From Limnohabitans sp. INBF002 (lineage in GTDB: Bacteria; Pseudomonadota; Gammaproteobacteria; Burkholderiales; Burkholderiaceae_C): a stretch of 64,000 nucleotides of DNA. This document shows positions 18,711 through 26,868 of the stretch, piece by piece. Where the stretch lies: the NCBI RefSeq assembly GCF_027924905.1, contig NZ_AP027055.1, forward strand, positions 1,612,001 through 1,676,000. Direction: 5' to 3'. Made by a program: the position numbers and the translations under genes. A model generated the notes under the pieces. The model had not been told where the DNA came from, ran no database searches, and saw only the letters and a program-made list of their open reading frames with translations. Positions within the stretch are counted from its first letter, which is position 1. The number at the start of each line of letters is the position of its first letter.

Positions 18711-21284
18711 ATGGTGATGCCCCAAGATTCAGCAGGCCCCAAAATCAACGCCAACGCGGCGCCTTGGTGGATAGCTGCGCCAAACGAATACACAGAAAAA
18801 ACAGCAAGTCGCGGGTTGTCATCGACAGAAGCGCTGGAACGCATCCGCAATTTTGGCCCCAACACACTGTCGCGCCATCAAGGTCCGTCGCTGATTCGCC
18901 AGTTTCTCGCCCGCTTCAAAAATCCATTGGTTGTGGTGCTGTTGCTGGCAAGCTCCGTGTCGGTACTGACGGGTGAAATCACAAACTTCATCATCATCAG
19001 CGGCATCGTGCTGCTGAGCGTCACCTTGGACTTTGTGCAAGAGTTCCGAGCCAATGCGGCAGCGGACAAACTCCGGCAATCGGTTTCGGTACGAACCACG
19101 GTGCTGCGTGATGGCCAATCTGTAGAAATACCGGTACGCGATGTGGTCCCTGGCGATGTGGTCTTGTTGAGTGCCGGCAGTTTGGTGCCTGCAGATGCCT
19201 TGGTATTAGAAGCCAATGACTTCTTCGTCAACCAATCGTTGCTCACGGGTGAGGCCTACCCCGTGGAAAAACATCCCAGCACCTTGCTCCCAACGTCCAC
19301 CGACTTGCAAGAAGCCAGCAATGCCGTTTTCATGGGGACCTCGGTCATTGGTGGCAGCGCACGTGTATGGGTCGTCAAGACGGGCACGCAAACGGCAATG
19401 GGCGACATTGCAGACAGCATTCAAAAGCCCACGCCCGCCACCTCGTTTGAAATAGGCACGCGTCGCTTTGGCATGCTCATCATGCGATTGACCGTGGTGT
19501 TGGTGTTGTTTGTGCTGTTGGTGAACGCATGGTTTCATAAACCTTGGTTGGAGTCGTTCTTGTTTGCGGTGGCGTTGGCTGTGGGCTTGACGCCAGAGCT
19601 GTTACCGATGGTGGTGTCGGTCACGCTGTCACGTGGTGCCATTCGACTGGCCAAGCTCCAAATGATTGTGAAGCGACAAACGGCGATCCAAGATTTGGGC
19701 TCTATGGATGTGCTGTGCACCGATAAAACAGGCACGCTCACGGAAGCCAAGATTCGCCTTGAGCGCCATTTAGACCTCAGTGGCCAAGACAGCCCCCGTG
19801 TTTTAGAGCTGGCTTACATCAACAGCTTTTTTGAAACAGGTTTGAAAAGTCCGCTCGACGAAGCCATTCTGAATCACCAAACCATCGACGTCAGCGCTTG
19901 GCAAAAAATTGATGAAATCCCGTTTGACTTTGAGCGCCGCTGCGTCTCGGTATTGGTCGATAACGGCACGCAACGCTGGCTGGTCGCCAAAGGTGCGGCC
20001 GAAGACATTGTTCGCTTGTGTACGCATGTAGAAATCAACGCGGAGGGCTGCATCGCACCCAGCGAAGTCAACGATGCTCGCTTGCAAGCGATTCGTGATC
20101 GCTACCACGCACTGGAAAGCGACGGCTTGCGCGTGCTCGGTGTGGCGTGGCGCGAAGTGCAGCGCGATCACGCCATGGCCGTGGTGAACGATGAATCGGC
20201 CTTGGTGTTGGCAGGCTTTGCCGCCTTTCTTGATCCTCCCAAAGAAAGTGCAGCCCCTGCCCTTGCGAAACTTCAACAAGCGGGCGTCACCATCAAGGTG
20301 GTCACAGGCGACAGTGATTTGGTCACGCGTCATGTGTGCGCGCAATTGAACATTGAAGTAACGGGCGTGTTGACCGGCAAAGAAATTGCCCAACTCGACG
20401 ACCAAGCGCTGCAACGCCGCGTAGAAACTGCGAACCTGTTTTGTCGTGTGAACCCCGGGCAAAAACAGCGCGTCATCTTGGCGCTCAAGGGCAATGGCCA
20501 TGTGGTGAGCTATATGGGCGATGGCATCAACGATGCACCGTCGCTGCACGCAGCAGACGTGGGCTTGTCTGTGGACTCAGCCGTTGATGTGGCCAAGGCA
20601 GCCGCCGACATCATCATGTTGAAACAAGATTTGAATGTGTTGCACGCTGGCGTCTTGGAAGGACGCCGGACGTTTGGCAACATCATGAAGTACATCATGA
20701 TGGGCACCAGCTCAAACTTTGGCAATATGTTCAGCATGGCGGGAGCGGCTTTGTTTTTGCCCTTCTTACCGATGTTGCCCACGCAAATTTTGCTGAACAA
20801 CATTCTGTATGACATCTCTGAAATTCCAATTCCTTTGGACGAAGTGGATGCCCAAGAGACAGCCAAACCGCGCGTGCTCGACCTCGACTTCATTCGAAAC
20901 TTCATGCTGGTCATCGGCCCCATCAGCTCGGTGTTCGACTTCTTGACTTTCTATGTACTGCTGGAAGTTTTGAAAGCCGAAGAACAACTGTTTCAAACAG
21001 GGTGGTTTGTGGAATCGCTTTGCACACAGGTGTTGGTGATTTTCATCATTCGTACGCGCGGCAACCCGTTCAAGAGCAAGCCGCATCCGTTGCTCGCCTT
21101 CACCTCAATTGCGGTTGTGGCCACGGCCATCGGGCTGCCGCTCACACCGCTGGGATCGCATCTGGGCTTTGTGGCACCCCCTGCGTATTTTTATGGCATC
21201 TTGGGGGCGATGGTGGTCACCTATCTGGGCGTGGTCGAGGTGGTGAAACGCATTTTTTACCAACGCGCCTTGAGCCATCAATAG
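18711..21284 (+). CDS. mgtA: Mg2+-importing P-type ATPase MgtA
   Basis: 857 residues, a type IIIB P-type ATPase of the inner membrane that imports magnesium. Domain order is a cation-transporter N-terminal domain (~20-80), an actuator loop with LTGEAYPV (~182), the phosphorylation site CTDKTGTLTEA (aspartate ~343), a nucleotide-binding domain, the hinge GDGINDAPS (~603), and six C-terminal membrane helices. The E1-E2 machinery appears complete. No separate riboswitch-like leader is evident in the ~80 bp between the tRNA-Gly gene and the start. The 3' end overlaps the convergent radical SAM gene by 7 bp. Confidence 0.96.
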   Translation: MVMPQDSAGPKINANAAPWWIAAPNEYTEKTASRGLSSTEALERIRNFGPNTLSRHQGPSLIRQFLARFKNPLVVVLLLASSVSVLTGEITNFIIISGIVLLSVTLDFVQEFRANAAADKLRQSVSVRTTVLRDGQSVEIPVRDVVPGDVVLLSAGSLVPADALVLEANDFFVNQSLLTGEAYPVEKHPSTLLPTSTDLQEASNAVFMGTSVIGGSARVWVVKTGTQTAMGDIADSIQKPTPATSFEIGTRRFGMLIMRLTVVLVLFVLLVNAWFHKPWLESFLFAVALAVGLTPELLPMVVSVTLSRGAIRLAKLQMIVKRQTAIQDLGSMDVLCTDKTGTLTEAKIRLERHLDLSGQDSPRVLELAYINSFFETGLKSPLDEAILNHQTIDVSAWQKIDEIPFDFERRCVSVLVDNGTQRWLVAKGAAEDIVRLCTHVEINAEGCIAPSEVNDARLQAIRDRYHALESDGLRVLGVAWREVQRDHAMAVVNDESALVLAGFAAFLDPPKESAAPALAKLQQAGVTIKVVTGDSDLVTRHVCAQLNIEVTGVLTGKEIAQLDDQALQRRVETANLFCRVNPGQKQRVILALKGNGHVVSYMGDGINDAPSLHAADVGLSVDSAVDVAKAAADIIMLKQDLNVLHAGVLEGRRTFGNIMKYIMMGTSSNFGNMFSMAGAALFLPFLPMLPTQILLNNILYDISEIPIPLDEVDAQETAKPRVLDLDFIRNFMLVIGPISSVFDFLTFYVLLEVLKAEEQLFQTGWFVESLCTQVLVIFIIRTRGNPFKSKPHPLLAFTSIAVVATAIGLPLTPLGSHLGFVAPPAYFYGILGAMVVTYLGVVEVVKRIFYQRALSHQ

Positions 21285-23206
21285 CCCAAGGCTTTGGCAA
21301 TTTTGTGACGCGGCACCGTAGTTTTCGGACACTTGGCCTTTGGTAAGTCAAACCACTGGCGCACGTCCTCTTCCACCCCCACGCCATGCATGTAGTTGTA
21401 AATGGCCTTCTTCAGTCCAAGGCCTAAGGTGTCGTGGTCTGTGCCGGTTGGGTCGATGAAAGCAATGTCGTTTTTCGCAAAACTCACCTCTGGAAGGGGC
21501 ACCACTTGCACACCGTAGTCAGCGGGGTTTTGCCCCACAGGTGAATGCACGGTACATGCAAAGCGATGGAAGAAACCGCTTTGAATACAGCCGTTCTCAA
21601 ACAGTTGGCGCACGTACTCCAGCGCATCCACGGTGTCTTGCAGTGTCTGCGTCGGAAAGCCGTACATCAAATAGGCGTGCACCAAGATGCCTGCCTCCGA
21701 GAAGCCTTTGGTGACTTGCGCCACCTGCTCGACCGAGACGCCTTTTTTCATCAAACTCAAAAGCCGATCTGAGGCAACCTCCAAACCGCCGGACATGGCG
21801 ATGCAACCGCTCTGCGCAAGCAATTCAGCCAACTCGGGCGTGAAGGTTTTTTCAAATCGAATATTGCCCCACCAAGAGATATGAACCTTGCGGCGCAACA
21901 GCTCTTCGGCCAAAGCTTTGAGGGCCTTGGGTGGTGCGGCCTCATCTACAAAGTGAAAACCGGTTTGCCCTGTCTCGGCCACGATTTTTTCAATGCGATC
22001 GACCAACGTGCTTGCCGATGCCGTTTCGTAGCGCGAGATGTAGTCCAGGCTGACGTCGCAAAAACTGCACTTCTTCCAGTAACAGCCGTGGGCCACCGTC
22101 AGCTTGTTCCAACGGCCATCGCTCCACAAGCGGTGCATGGGGTTGAGCATGTCAAGCAGCGACAGGTAACGGTCCAACGGCAAGCCATCCCAAGTGGGTG
22201 TGCCCACATCCTCAAACGGCACATCGGGCTCGGCCCAATTCATCAAGCGCACTTCGCCTGCATCGTTGCGCACAAAGGTACGCACCAACCGCTGCACGCT
22301 TCGTTTGCCTTGCAAGTGCTCAAGCAAAGCCAGTAAAGGCCGCTCGCCGGCATCGAGGCTGATGAAGTCAACATAGTCAAACACGCGAGGCTCGGTCAGC
22401 TCGCGCAACTCGGTGTTGACAAACCCGCCGCCTAAGCCAATGTGGATGTGTGGGTGATGGGCCTTGATGGTCTGCGCCATGCGAAAAGCTGCGTACACCG
22501 CGCCAGGAAAAGGCACGGAAAGCAACACCAACTGCGGCTGGTGTTTGGCAATGACCGCCAGCGTCAAAGCTTGAAGTGTGTCGTCCACCAGCGTGGGGGC
22601 GGCGGCCAAGGCTTGGGCCAAGGGCTCGAACGTGGCTTGACTGCCCGCCAGCTGTTCGGCGTAACGCACAAATTCAAAGCGGCTGTCGACTGCATCGCGC
22701 AACACATCGGCCAAGTCGTTCAAATACAAAGTGGCCAAGTGGCGTGCGCGGTCTTGTTGACCCAACGCCCCAAAGGCCCAAGCCAAGGGGTCACCACTGC
22801 CTTCATCGTCATAGGCGTCCAGCGAAGCAAAGCGCGGGCCTTCCGGCAAAAAGCCACGGCCTGCAATGCGGTGGCTCAACGTGGCATCACGCCCTTGCAA
22901 AAATGCAAGGGTGGGGGCAATGGTGGATTGGTAGCTCTCGAAATAGTCTAAAAAGTAATTCACGCTGGCGCTGCGCTGGGCCTCTGGCTGCGCCAAGGCA
23001 GACGCTCGCACTTGGGCCAAACCGTTCGGTGTGAACAACTCCAACACCAAGGCCAAAGCCAAATCCTCCTGCACAGCATCCACGCCCTGGGAACGCAAAA
23101 ACCCCGTCAGGTAGGCGGTGGAGGGGTAAGGCGTGTTGAGCTGCGTCATCGGAGGGATGAGGCTCAAAACGCGAAAGGTGGGGGCTGGCAAGTGAGATTC
23201 AGACAT
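21278..23206 (-). CDS. B12-binding-domain radical SAM protein
   Basis: 642 residues from the ATG at 23206 (a GTG three codons upstream is possible). The N-terminal half (~1-330) is a cobalamin-binding-like Rossmann domain (LVLLSVPFPGAVYAAFRMAQ; HIHIGLGGGFVNTELRE in part). The radical SAM barrel carries the cluster motif CYWKKCSFCD (CxxxxCxxC spacing, ~375-390) and the GGLEVASDRLL segment. It is followed by a C-terminal domain of ~100 residues. The reaction is unknown; related proteins do methylations or rearrangements. It is monocistronic and convergent with mgtA. Confidence 0.9.
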   Translation of the reverse strand: MSESHLPAPTFRVLSLIPPMTQLNTPYPSTAYLTGFLRSQGVDAVQEDLALALVLELFTPNGLAQVRASALAQPEAQRSASVNYFLDYFESYQSTIAPTLAFLQGRDATLSHRIAGRGFLPEGPRFASLDAYDDEGSGDPLAWAFGALGQQDRARHLATLYLNDLADVLRDAVDSRFEFVRYAEQLAGSQATFEPLAQALAAAPTLVDDTLQALTLAVIAKHQPQLVLLSVPFPGAVYAAFRMAQTIKAHHPHIHIGLGGGFVNTELRELTEPRVFDYVDFISLDAGERPLLALLEHLQGKRSVQRLVRTFVRNDAGEVRLMNWAEPDVPFEDVGTPTWDGLPLDRYLSLLDMLNPMHRLWSDGRWNKLTVAHGCYWKKCSFCDVSLDYISRYETASASTLVDRIEKIVAETGQTGFHFVDEAAPPKALKALAEELLRRKVHISWWGNIRFEKTFTPELAELLAQSGCIAMSGGLEVASDRLLSLMKKGVSVEQVAQVTKGFSEAGILVHAYLMYGFPTQTLQDTVDALEYVRQLFENGCIQSGFFHRFACTVHSPVGQNPADYGVQVVPLPEVSFAKNDIAFIDPTGTDHDTLGLGLKKAIYNYMHGVGVEEDVRQWFDLPKAKCPKTTVPRHKIAKALGY

Positions 23207-23360
23207 GATGTGCACCCATTATCGGTGCCCCCTGTTGGCCGCACGGGCACCATCGGATATCTGTAAAAATCAACAAAACCTACAAAACCACTCAAGGTTA
23301 TAGGTTTGATGCCGAACTCCAATGGCTAACTCTTTTTTCAAACTCAACAAGGACACCACT

Positions 23361-23939
23361 GTGAGCCACATGACCCCTACTTGCGCCTGCTGCGGCCCGC
23401 TTCAATTGGCCGGCAATCACTCACGCCGAGGCTTCTTAGCGGCCGGCGCTGCCACGGTGGCTGGCGGCATGATGGGCATGATGCCCTTCCAAGCCCAAGC
23501 TGCAAGCGGCAACTACGAAGCCATGCTGGTCAACTGCATTGACCCGCGCTTCACCACCCTGAGCTGGCAATACATGGGCCTGTTGCAAGGCATCAGCCGC
23601 GACAAGTTAACGGACAACTACAGCCAATTCGTGATCGCAGGCGGCCCCATTGGCGCGGTGCACCCCAAGTTTTCTGCTTGGCACAAAGCGTATTGGGACA
23701 ACTTGGACATCACCGTCTCGTTGCATCACATCAAGCGCGTCGTGGGCATCACCCACCGCGATTGCGGCGCGGCCAAACTGGCGTTCGGTGACGACAAGGT
23801 GGCTGACAAGCACGATGAAACCGAAGCGCATGCAGAGGCTTTGAATGAGTTCCGCCGCCAAGTTCAAAAGCGCCACCCCAAGTTGAGCGTCATCACCGGC
23901 GTGATGAGCTTGGACGGTCGTGTCGATTTGATCGGCTAA
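23361..23939 (+). CDS. Tat-exported beta-carbonic-anhydrase-like protein
   Basis: 192 residues from a GTG preceded by AAGGA; an in-frame ATG at 23322 is the alternative. A twin-arginine signal (SRRGFLAAGAATVAGG) indicates folded export to the periplasm. The mature part carries the zinc-site motifs of beta-class carbonic anhydrases: CIDPR (Cys-x-Asp-x-Arg) and HRDC (His-x-x-Cys) ~80 residues later. It would interconvert CO2 and bicarbonate in the periplasm. A second Cys pair (CACC) lies before the Tat motif and would be removed with the signal. The family is short here (about 160 mature residues), so activity is inferred. Confidence 0.85.
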   Translation: MSHMTPTCACCGPLQLAGNHSRRGFLAAGAATVAGGMMGMMPFQAQAASGNYEAMLVNCIDPRFTTLSWQYMGLLQGISRDKLTDNYSQFVIAGGPIGAVHPKFSAWHKAYWDNLDITVSLHHIKRVVGITHRDCGAAKLAFGDDKVADKHDETEAHAEALNEFRRQVQKRHPKLSVITGVMSLDGRVDLIG

Positions 23940-23998
23940 ACCGCTAAAGCCCTAGCACCTTGCGCCGATACAAAGGGTTCAAGGTTGCTATGGTTTAT

Positions 23999-24074
23999 GA
24001 CCGCTCTCGCCACCAGCCCGAAGTTTGAGGGCGCGTGTGGACTCCAATTCACCGCCGAGAGCGGTCCCCTTTTA
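23999..24074 (+). terminator. Branched stem structure after the carbonic anhydrase gene
   Basis: GACCGCTCTCG (23999-24009) and CGAGAGCGGTC (24056-24066) form a perfect 11-bp outer stem enclosing 46 nt. Inside, CCACCAGCCC and GGGCGCGTGTGG can form a second helix. CCCCTTTTA follows the outer stem. It probably terminates the upstream gene, but the internal structure is more elaborate than a plain terminator and an RNA with another role is possible. Confidence 0.55.
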
Positions 24075-24527
24075 TTTGCACGCTACCTCATGGATGCGGT
24101 AGTGCTTGATGTCATCAAAGCGCAACGGCGTTTTGATGAATTGCTTGGCAAACTCTGAATTGCTGCCTTGAATGAAAGCGTCTTTCATCGTGTGCGTGAT
24201 GAACGGTGTCTTCCCTGCCCCATCGCGGTAAAAAATACGCTCGGTCAACTGAATCGTTTGATCTTGGCAATTCAGCTCATAAGTCGATTGCTCAGACGCG
24301 TAGTTGTACAAGGTCACTTTCACCACAGCTTTCGGCGTGTGATAAGGCACCTTGGCATCGACGGGCAGCTGCGAAAACGTGCGCAGCACCTTCACCTTGC
24401 CTTTGTCCTCCACGGGCGCGAAGTAATACTCGTTCGAGGCGTGGTTGTTGTTCGTGAAATACACCCAACCGGCCCAAGCCGAGGGTTGCATGGCAATCAC
24501 GAACAGTATGAGTAAATATTGAGGCAT
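24072..24527 (-). CDS. Small secreted protein, surface-adhesin-E-like
   Basis: 151 residues with a signal peptide (~1-19, ends AWA-G). The mature protein starts GWVYFTNNNHASNEYYFAP and has two cysteines, in YELNCQDQ and at the C-terminal VACK. This layout resembles the short surface-adhesin protein E family common in Burkholderiales genomes, where the function is unknown. The family placement is from pattern memory, not alignment. Convergent with the carbonic anhydrase gene. Confidence 0.8.
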   Translation of the reverse strand: MPQYLLILFVIAMQPSAWAGWVYFTNNNHASNEYYFAPVEDKGKVKVLRTFSQLPVDAKVPYHTPKAVVKVTLYNYASEQSTYELNCQDQTIQLTERIFYRDGAGKTPFITHTMKDAFIQGSNSEFAKQFIKTPLRFDDIKHYRIHEVACK

Positions 24528-24568
24528 AAGGTGTTGAGATTTTATGACGGTCTAAATCGTGGAAAATC

Positions 24569-24826
24569 ATGCACATGACTGACGCAACTACACAACGCCC
24601 CGCCCTGCCCGACCACCTGTCGATCGACCCACGCAGCCCACACTATGCACCTGCGGTGTTTGAACACGAGATTGGCATTCGCTTCAACGACAAAGAACGC
24701 TTCGATGTGGAAGAGTATTGCTTGTCTGAAGGCTGGGTCAAAGTTCCTGCCAACAAAACGCTCGACCGTAAAGGCAAACCTCTGCTCATCAAAATCAAAG
24801 GCAAAGTCGAAGCGTTCTACAAGTAA
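24569..24826 (+). CDS. DUF3297 family small protein
   Basis: 85 residues (an ATG two codons later is also possible). The sequence HLSIDPRSPHY, the segment HEIGIRFN and the ending KVEAFYK match the short cytoplasmic DUF3297 family widespread in Proteobacteria. Function unknown. It is followed after 11 bp by a DUF1330 gene, so the two are probably co-transcribed with the next membrane-protein gene. Confidence 0.88.
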   Translation: MHMTDATTQRPALPDHLSIDPRSPHYAPAVFEHEIGIRFNDKERFDVEEYCLSEGWVKVPANKTLDRKGKPLLIKIKGKVEAFYK

Positions 24827-24837
24827 GAACACCAAGT

Positions 24838-25134
24838 ATGAGTAAGGCGTATTTGATCGGCCAAATCACGGTCACCAACCCGCAAGCTTATGCGGTGTAT
24901 TCCGCACAAGTACCGCACACCATTGCGGCATTTGGCGGCAAATATTTGGTCCGTGGGGGCCATGCCACTCAATTGGAGGGGAAAGCCCAAGGCGAACGCA
25001 ACGTGGTGGTGGAGTTTCCGAGCCGTGAAATTGCTGAAGCTTGGTACAACAGCGAAGCCTACCAAGCCATCCTTCAACACCGCCTCAACAACTCCACAGG
25101 GGCGCTCGCTTTGGTCGATGGTTACGACCTATGA
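24838..25134 (+). CDS. DUF1330 domain protein
   Basis: 98 residues, a single ferredoxin-like alpha/beta domain of the dimeric alpha-beta barrel type. Diagnostic segments are GGKYLVRGG (~38) and ERNVVVEFPSREIAEAWYNS (in part), followed by YQAIL. Function of the family is unknown. A second DUF1330 gene is present at 32769-33056 in the island. The stop overlaps the start of the next gene by 4 nt (ATGA). Confidence 0.92.
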   Translation: MSKAYLIGQITVTNPQAYAVYSAQVPHTIAAFGGKYLVRGGHATQLEGKAQGERNVVVEFPSREIAEAWYNSEAYQAILQHRLNNSTGALALVDGYDL

Positions 25135-25532
25135 AGCTGACACGAATTCAAAAGATGGGCCTCGTCTTCTTTGTTTGCACCCTACTGCCAGCCTATTGGA
25201 TTGCCAATTGGCGCTACGAAGCAAACTTAGCCAACCTCACCGAAACGCTGAACAAAGAGCAGGCACTGCACCTCAGCACAGACAAGCTGCTGCGCAATTG
25301 CGAAAAAAATGCCGAGGGCAAAGCACACCCCTACGATGCAACGCATCAAATCTGCAACCAAGGTTCGGACATCCATGCGCGTACGGATCATGCAATGGAT
25401 TTGTTAACGCAAGAAAAAGCAAACAATGAAACCAAGTGGTATCGCAACTTTGCACTTTCTATCTTGTTCTTTAACCTGCTCGCCGCGGCCCTTTACCGCT
25501 TGAATACTTACCTCAACCGAGACGTTGGATAA
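25131..25532 (+). CDS. Small membrane-anchored protein of unknown function
   Basis: 133 residues from the ATG overlapping the DUF1330 stop. A hydrophobic segment near residues 10-27 (GLVFFVCTLLPAYWIANW) and another near 112-128 (NFALSILFFNLLAAALY) flank a ~80-residue soluble part with two cysteines. The topology suggests a periplasmic or cytoplasmic loop between two helices. I recognise no family. Confidence 0.75.
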   Translation: MKLTRIQKMGLVFFVCTLLPAYWIANWRYEANLANLTETLNKEQALHLSTDKLLRNCEKNAEGKAHPYDATHQICNQGSDIHARTDHAMDLLTQEKANNETKWYRNFALSILFFNLLAAALYRLNTYLNRDVG

Positions 25533-25564
25533 GCACAGTCAACCTGGCTAATAAACAGGCAAGA

Positions 25565-25600
25565 AAAAAGCCGTTACTGCGAACAGTAACGGCTTTTTAT
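25565..25600 (+). terminator. Strong intrinsic terminator at the island boundary
   Basis: A perfect 15-bp stem (AAAAAGCCGTTACTG / CAGTAACGGCTTTTT) with a CGAA tetraloop and T-run. It ends 2 bp before the tRNA-Cys fragment, so it is on the chromosomal side of the junction. Confidence 0.92.
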
Positions 25601-25601
25601 T

Positions 25602-25645
25602 TGGAGGCGCGACCCAGAGTCGAACTGGGCTAAACGGATTTGCAA
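25602..25645 (-). other. 3' fragment of tRNA-Cys (GCA): attachment-site scar, left end of island
   Basis: On the minus strand the fragment begins in the anticodon loop (TTGCAAATCCG, anticodon GCA) and continues through an intact T-arm (CCCAGTTCGACTCTGGG) and the 3' acceptor strand to T-CCA. The 5' half of the tRNA is absent; the sequence turns into AT-rich DNA at 25646. This is the usual product of a tyrosine integrase that recombines within a tRNA 3' half. The polarity (CCA to the left) places the island to the right of it. No intact tRNA-Cys was seen elsewhere in the window. Confidence 0.88.
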
Positions 25646-25662
25646 CGTATATAAGTCTAAAT

Positions 25663-25727
25663 TAACCTATATAAATCAATAGGTTATATATACATTCTTG
25701 AGCCGTGTAATAAAACGTGTAATAAAA
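25663..25727. repeat. Inverted and direct repeats inside the island edge
   Basis: TAACCTAT (25663-25670) and ATAGGTTA (25679-25686) form an 8-bp inverted repeat. CGTGTAATAAAA occurs twice in tandem at 25704-25715 and 25716-25727. They lie 20-80 bp inside the tRNA fragment, where arm-type integrase or excisionase sites are expected. That role is an inference. Confidence 0.6.
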
Positions 25728-25832
25728 GTATGGCTCTAAAAACAAGAACCGAACTCTATCCAGCTATTTTTAATCTTCGACCGTTCAAACACAGGCAAGC
25801 ATCAAAACACTAAATCTGAGCAAACTTCAGAA

Positions 25833-26522
25833 CTACCAATGTGCCGGTTTTTTAGCGGGTTTCTTGTTCGTATTGACGTTTTTAGGCAATTGAGAGCTCT
25901 CAAGCTCTGCATCCAGGATGTGCTGACGAACCCAATGGACTCGCTTGGTTAGGCGCTTATTTGAAACTGCATCACCAGAAAGCCCCTTTTCTCGCAGCGG
26001 GACAACTAGACCAATCTGGACATTTGGCGCATCTTGACGAACCAGCTGCAAGGCGGGCTCAAGATCGCTGTCATTCGTACAAATGACTTGGTGGTCACAC
26101 TCACCTCGCACCGCATCTCTGTAAACCTGCAAAGCCAAGTTCACGTCTGTCTGCTTTTCCTCGATCATCCAGACAGGTGCTAGGTTCTGCTTATCTGGCT
26201 CAGCCCCCTCAACATGCATTGGCATGTTGGTTTTGCCAAAGATGTGAAACCCTTGAATGATCTGAATCAAGTCACCATGAATCGCTTTTAAGGCACGGTG
26301 ATATTGAGTTTGGGCATGTTCAGATGCAACGCCATGCCGAGCATAGGAAGCTTTGACAGGTGCAGTGAAGTACTTGATGCAGATGACATTTGCACTGGGA
26401 TCCTGCGGCTTAAGGATTTGATCACGGAACAGCGCCCCCACATCTAGCCATTTATGAGGCGTGCCCTTCAACCTTGAGTAATAGAGGTTGTAGCCGTCGA
26501 TGTAGATGATGGTTCGTGACAA
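25833..26522 (-). CDS. NYN-domain (PIN-like) putative nuclease
   Basis: 229 residues. The core is a NYN/LabA-type PIN domain: first acidic motif YIDGYNLYY (Asp9, Asn12), second TDVNLAL (~130), third ICTNDSDLEPAL (~152-160). These acidic residues normally chelate the metal of an RNA or DNA nuclease. Annotated relatives are sometimes labelled 6-hydroxy-3-succinoylpyridine monooxygenase HspA, which I do not adopt. The tail is basic and lysine-rich (NTNKKPAKKPAHW). It is the first gene of the island, alone on the minus strand. A role in defence or RNA turnover is plausible but not shown. Confidence 0.85.
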   Translation of the reverse strand: MSRTIIYIDGYNLYYSRLKGTPHKWLDVGALFRDQILKPQDPSANVICIKYFTAPVKASYARHGVASEHAQTQYHRALKAIHGDLIQIIQGFHIFGKTNMPMHVEGAEPDKQNLAPVWMIEEKQTDVNLALQVYRDAVRGECDHQVICTNDSDLEPALQLVRQDAPNVQIGLVVPLREKGLSGDAVSNKRLTKRVHWVRQHILDAELESSQLPKNVNTNKKPAKKPAHW

Positions 26523-26694
26523 GTTCTGCGCCTAGAAAGTGAAAAGGCCATCTTGCGATGACCTTTTCGCCCTAAGCCTGAGCCAACCTAATGACACCGC
26601 GAAGGGATTGTGTTTTTATTCTAGTGCTAGTTTGTGAAGTTTCGCGAACCAATTCAACGTCATTCACACCGTTTGTAGCGTTTACCTTACACAT

Positions 26695-26726
26695 TGCTCT
26701 ACACTGCACATGTGCAGTGTAGAGCA
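26695..26726. repeat. 32-bp perfect palindrome
   Basis: TGCTCTACACTGCACA is followed immediately by its exact reverse complement, with no spacer and CATG at the centre. It is in the 346-bp gene-free stretch between the NYN gene and the zinc-finger gene, 143 bp before the latter. It could be an operator, a recombination site, or a cruciform-forming element. No other clear feature was seen in 26523-26868 apart from a weak hairpin near 26541-26567. Confidence 0.85.
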
Positions 26727-26868
26727 TTATGACTATTTTTGCAATCTTTTCAGTTCTGCAACTGAGCCTTTGCAATTCGAAAACTCTATACGGAACACTC
26801 TTTAACGCACCCTCGGGCATGAGCATGACTGGCGTTTTCATTTAACTCCCTTTAAACGGAGAACATCA

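Noticed and set aside
25731-25814. Short frame MALKTRTELYPAIFNLRPF... resembling the N-terminus of diversity-generating or group II-type reverse transcriptases
   Set aside because: Only 27 codons, no RT motifs downstream in any frame, and the resemblance is limited to a few residues; at most a remnant.
26572-26841. 89-codon minus-strand frame between the NYN and zinc-finger genes
   Set aside because: It runs across the 32-bp palindrome, has no good ribosome binding site and an unlikely composition; probably chance.
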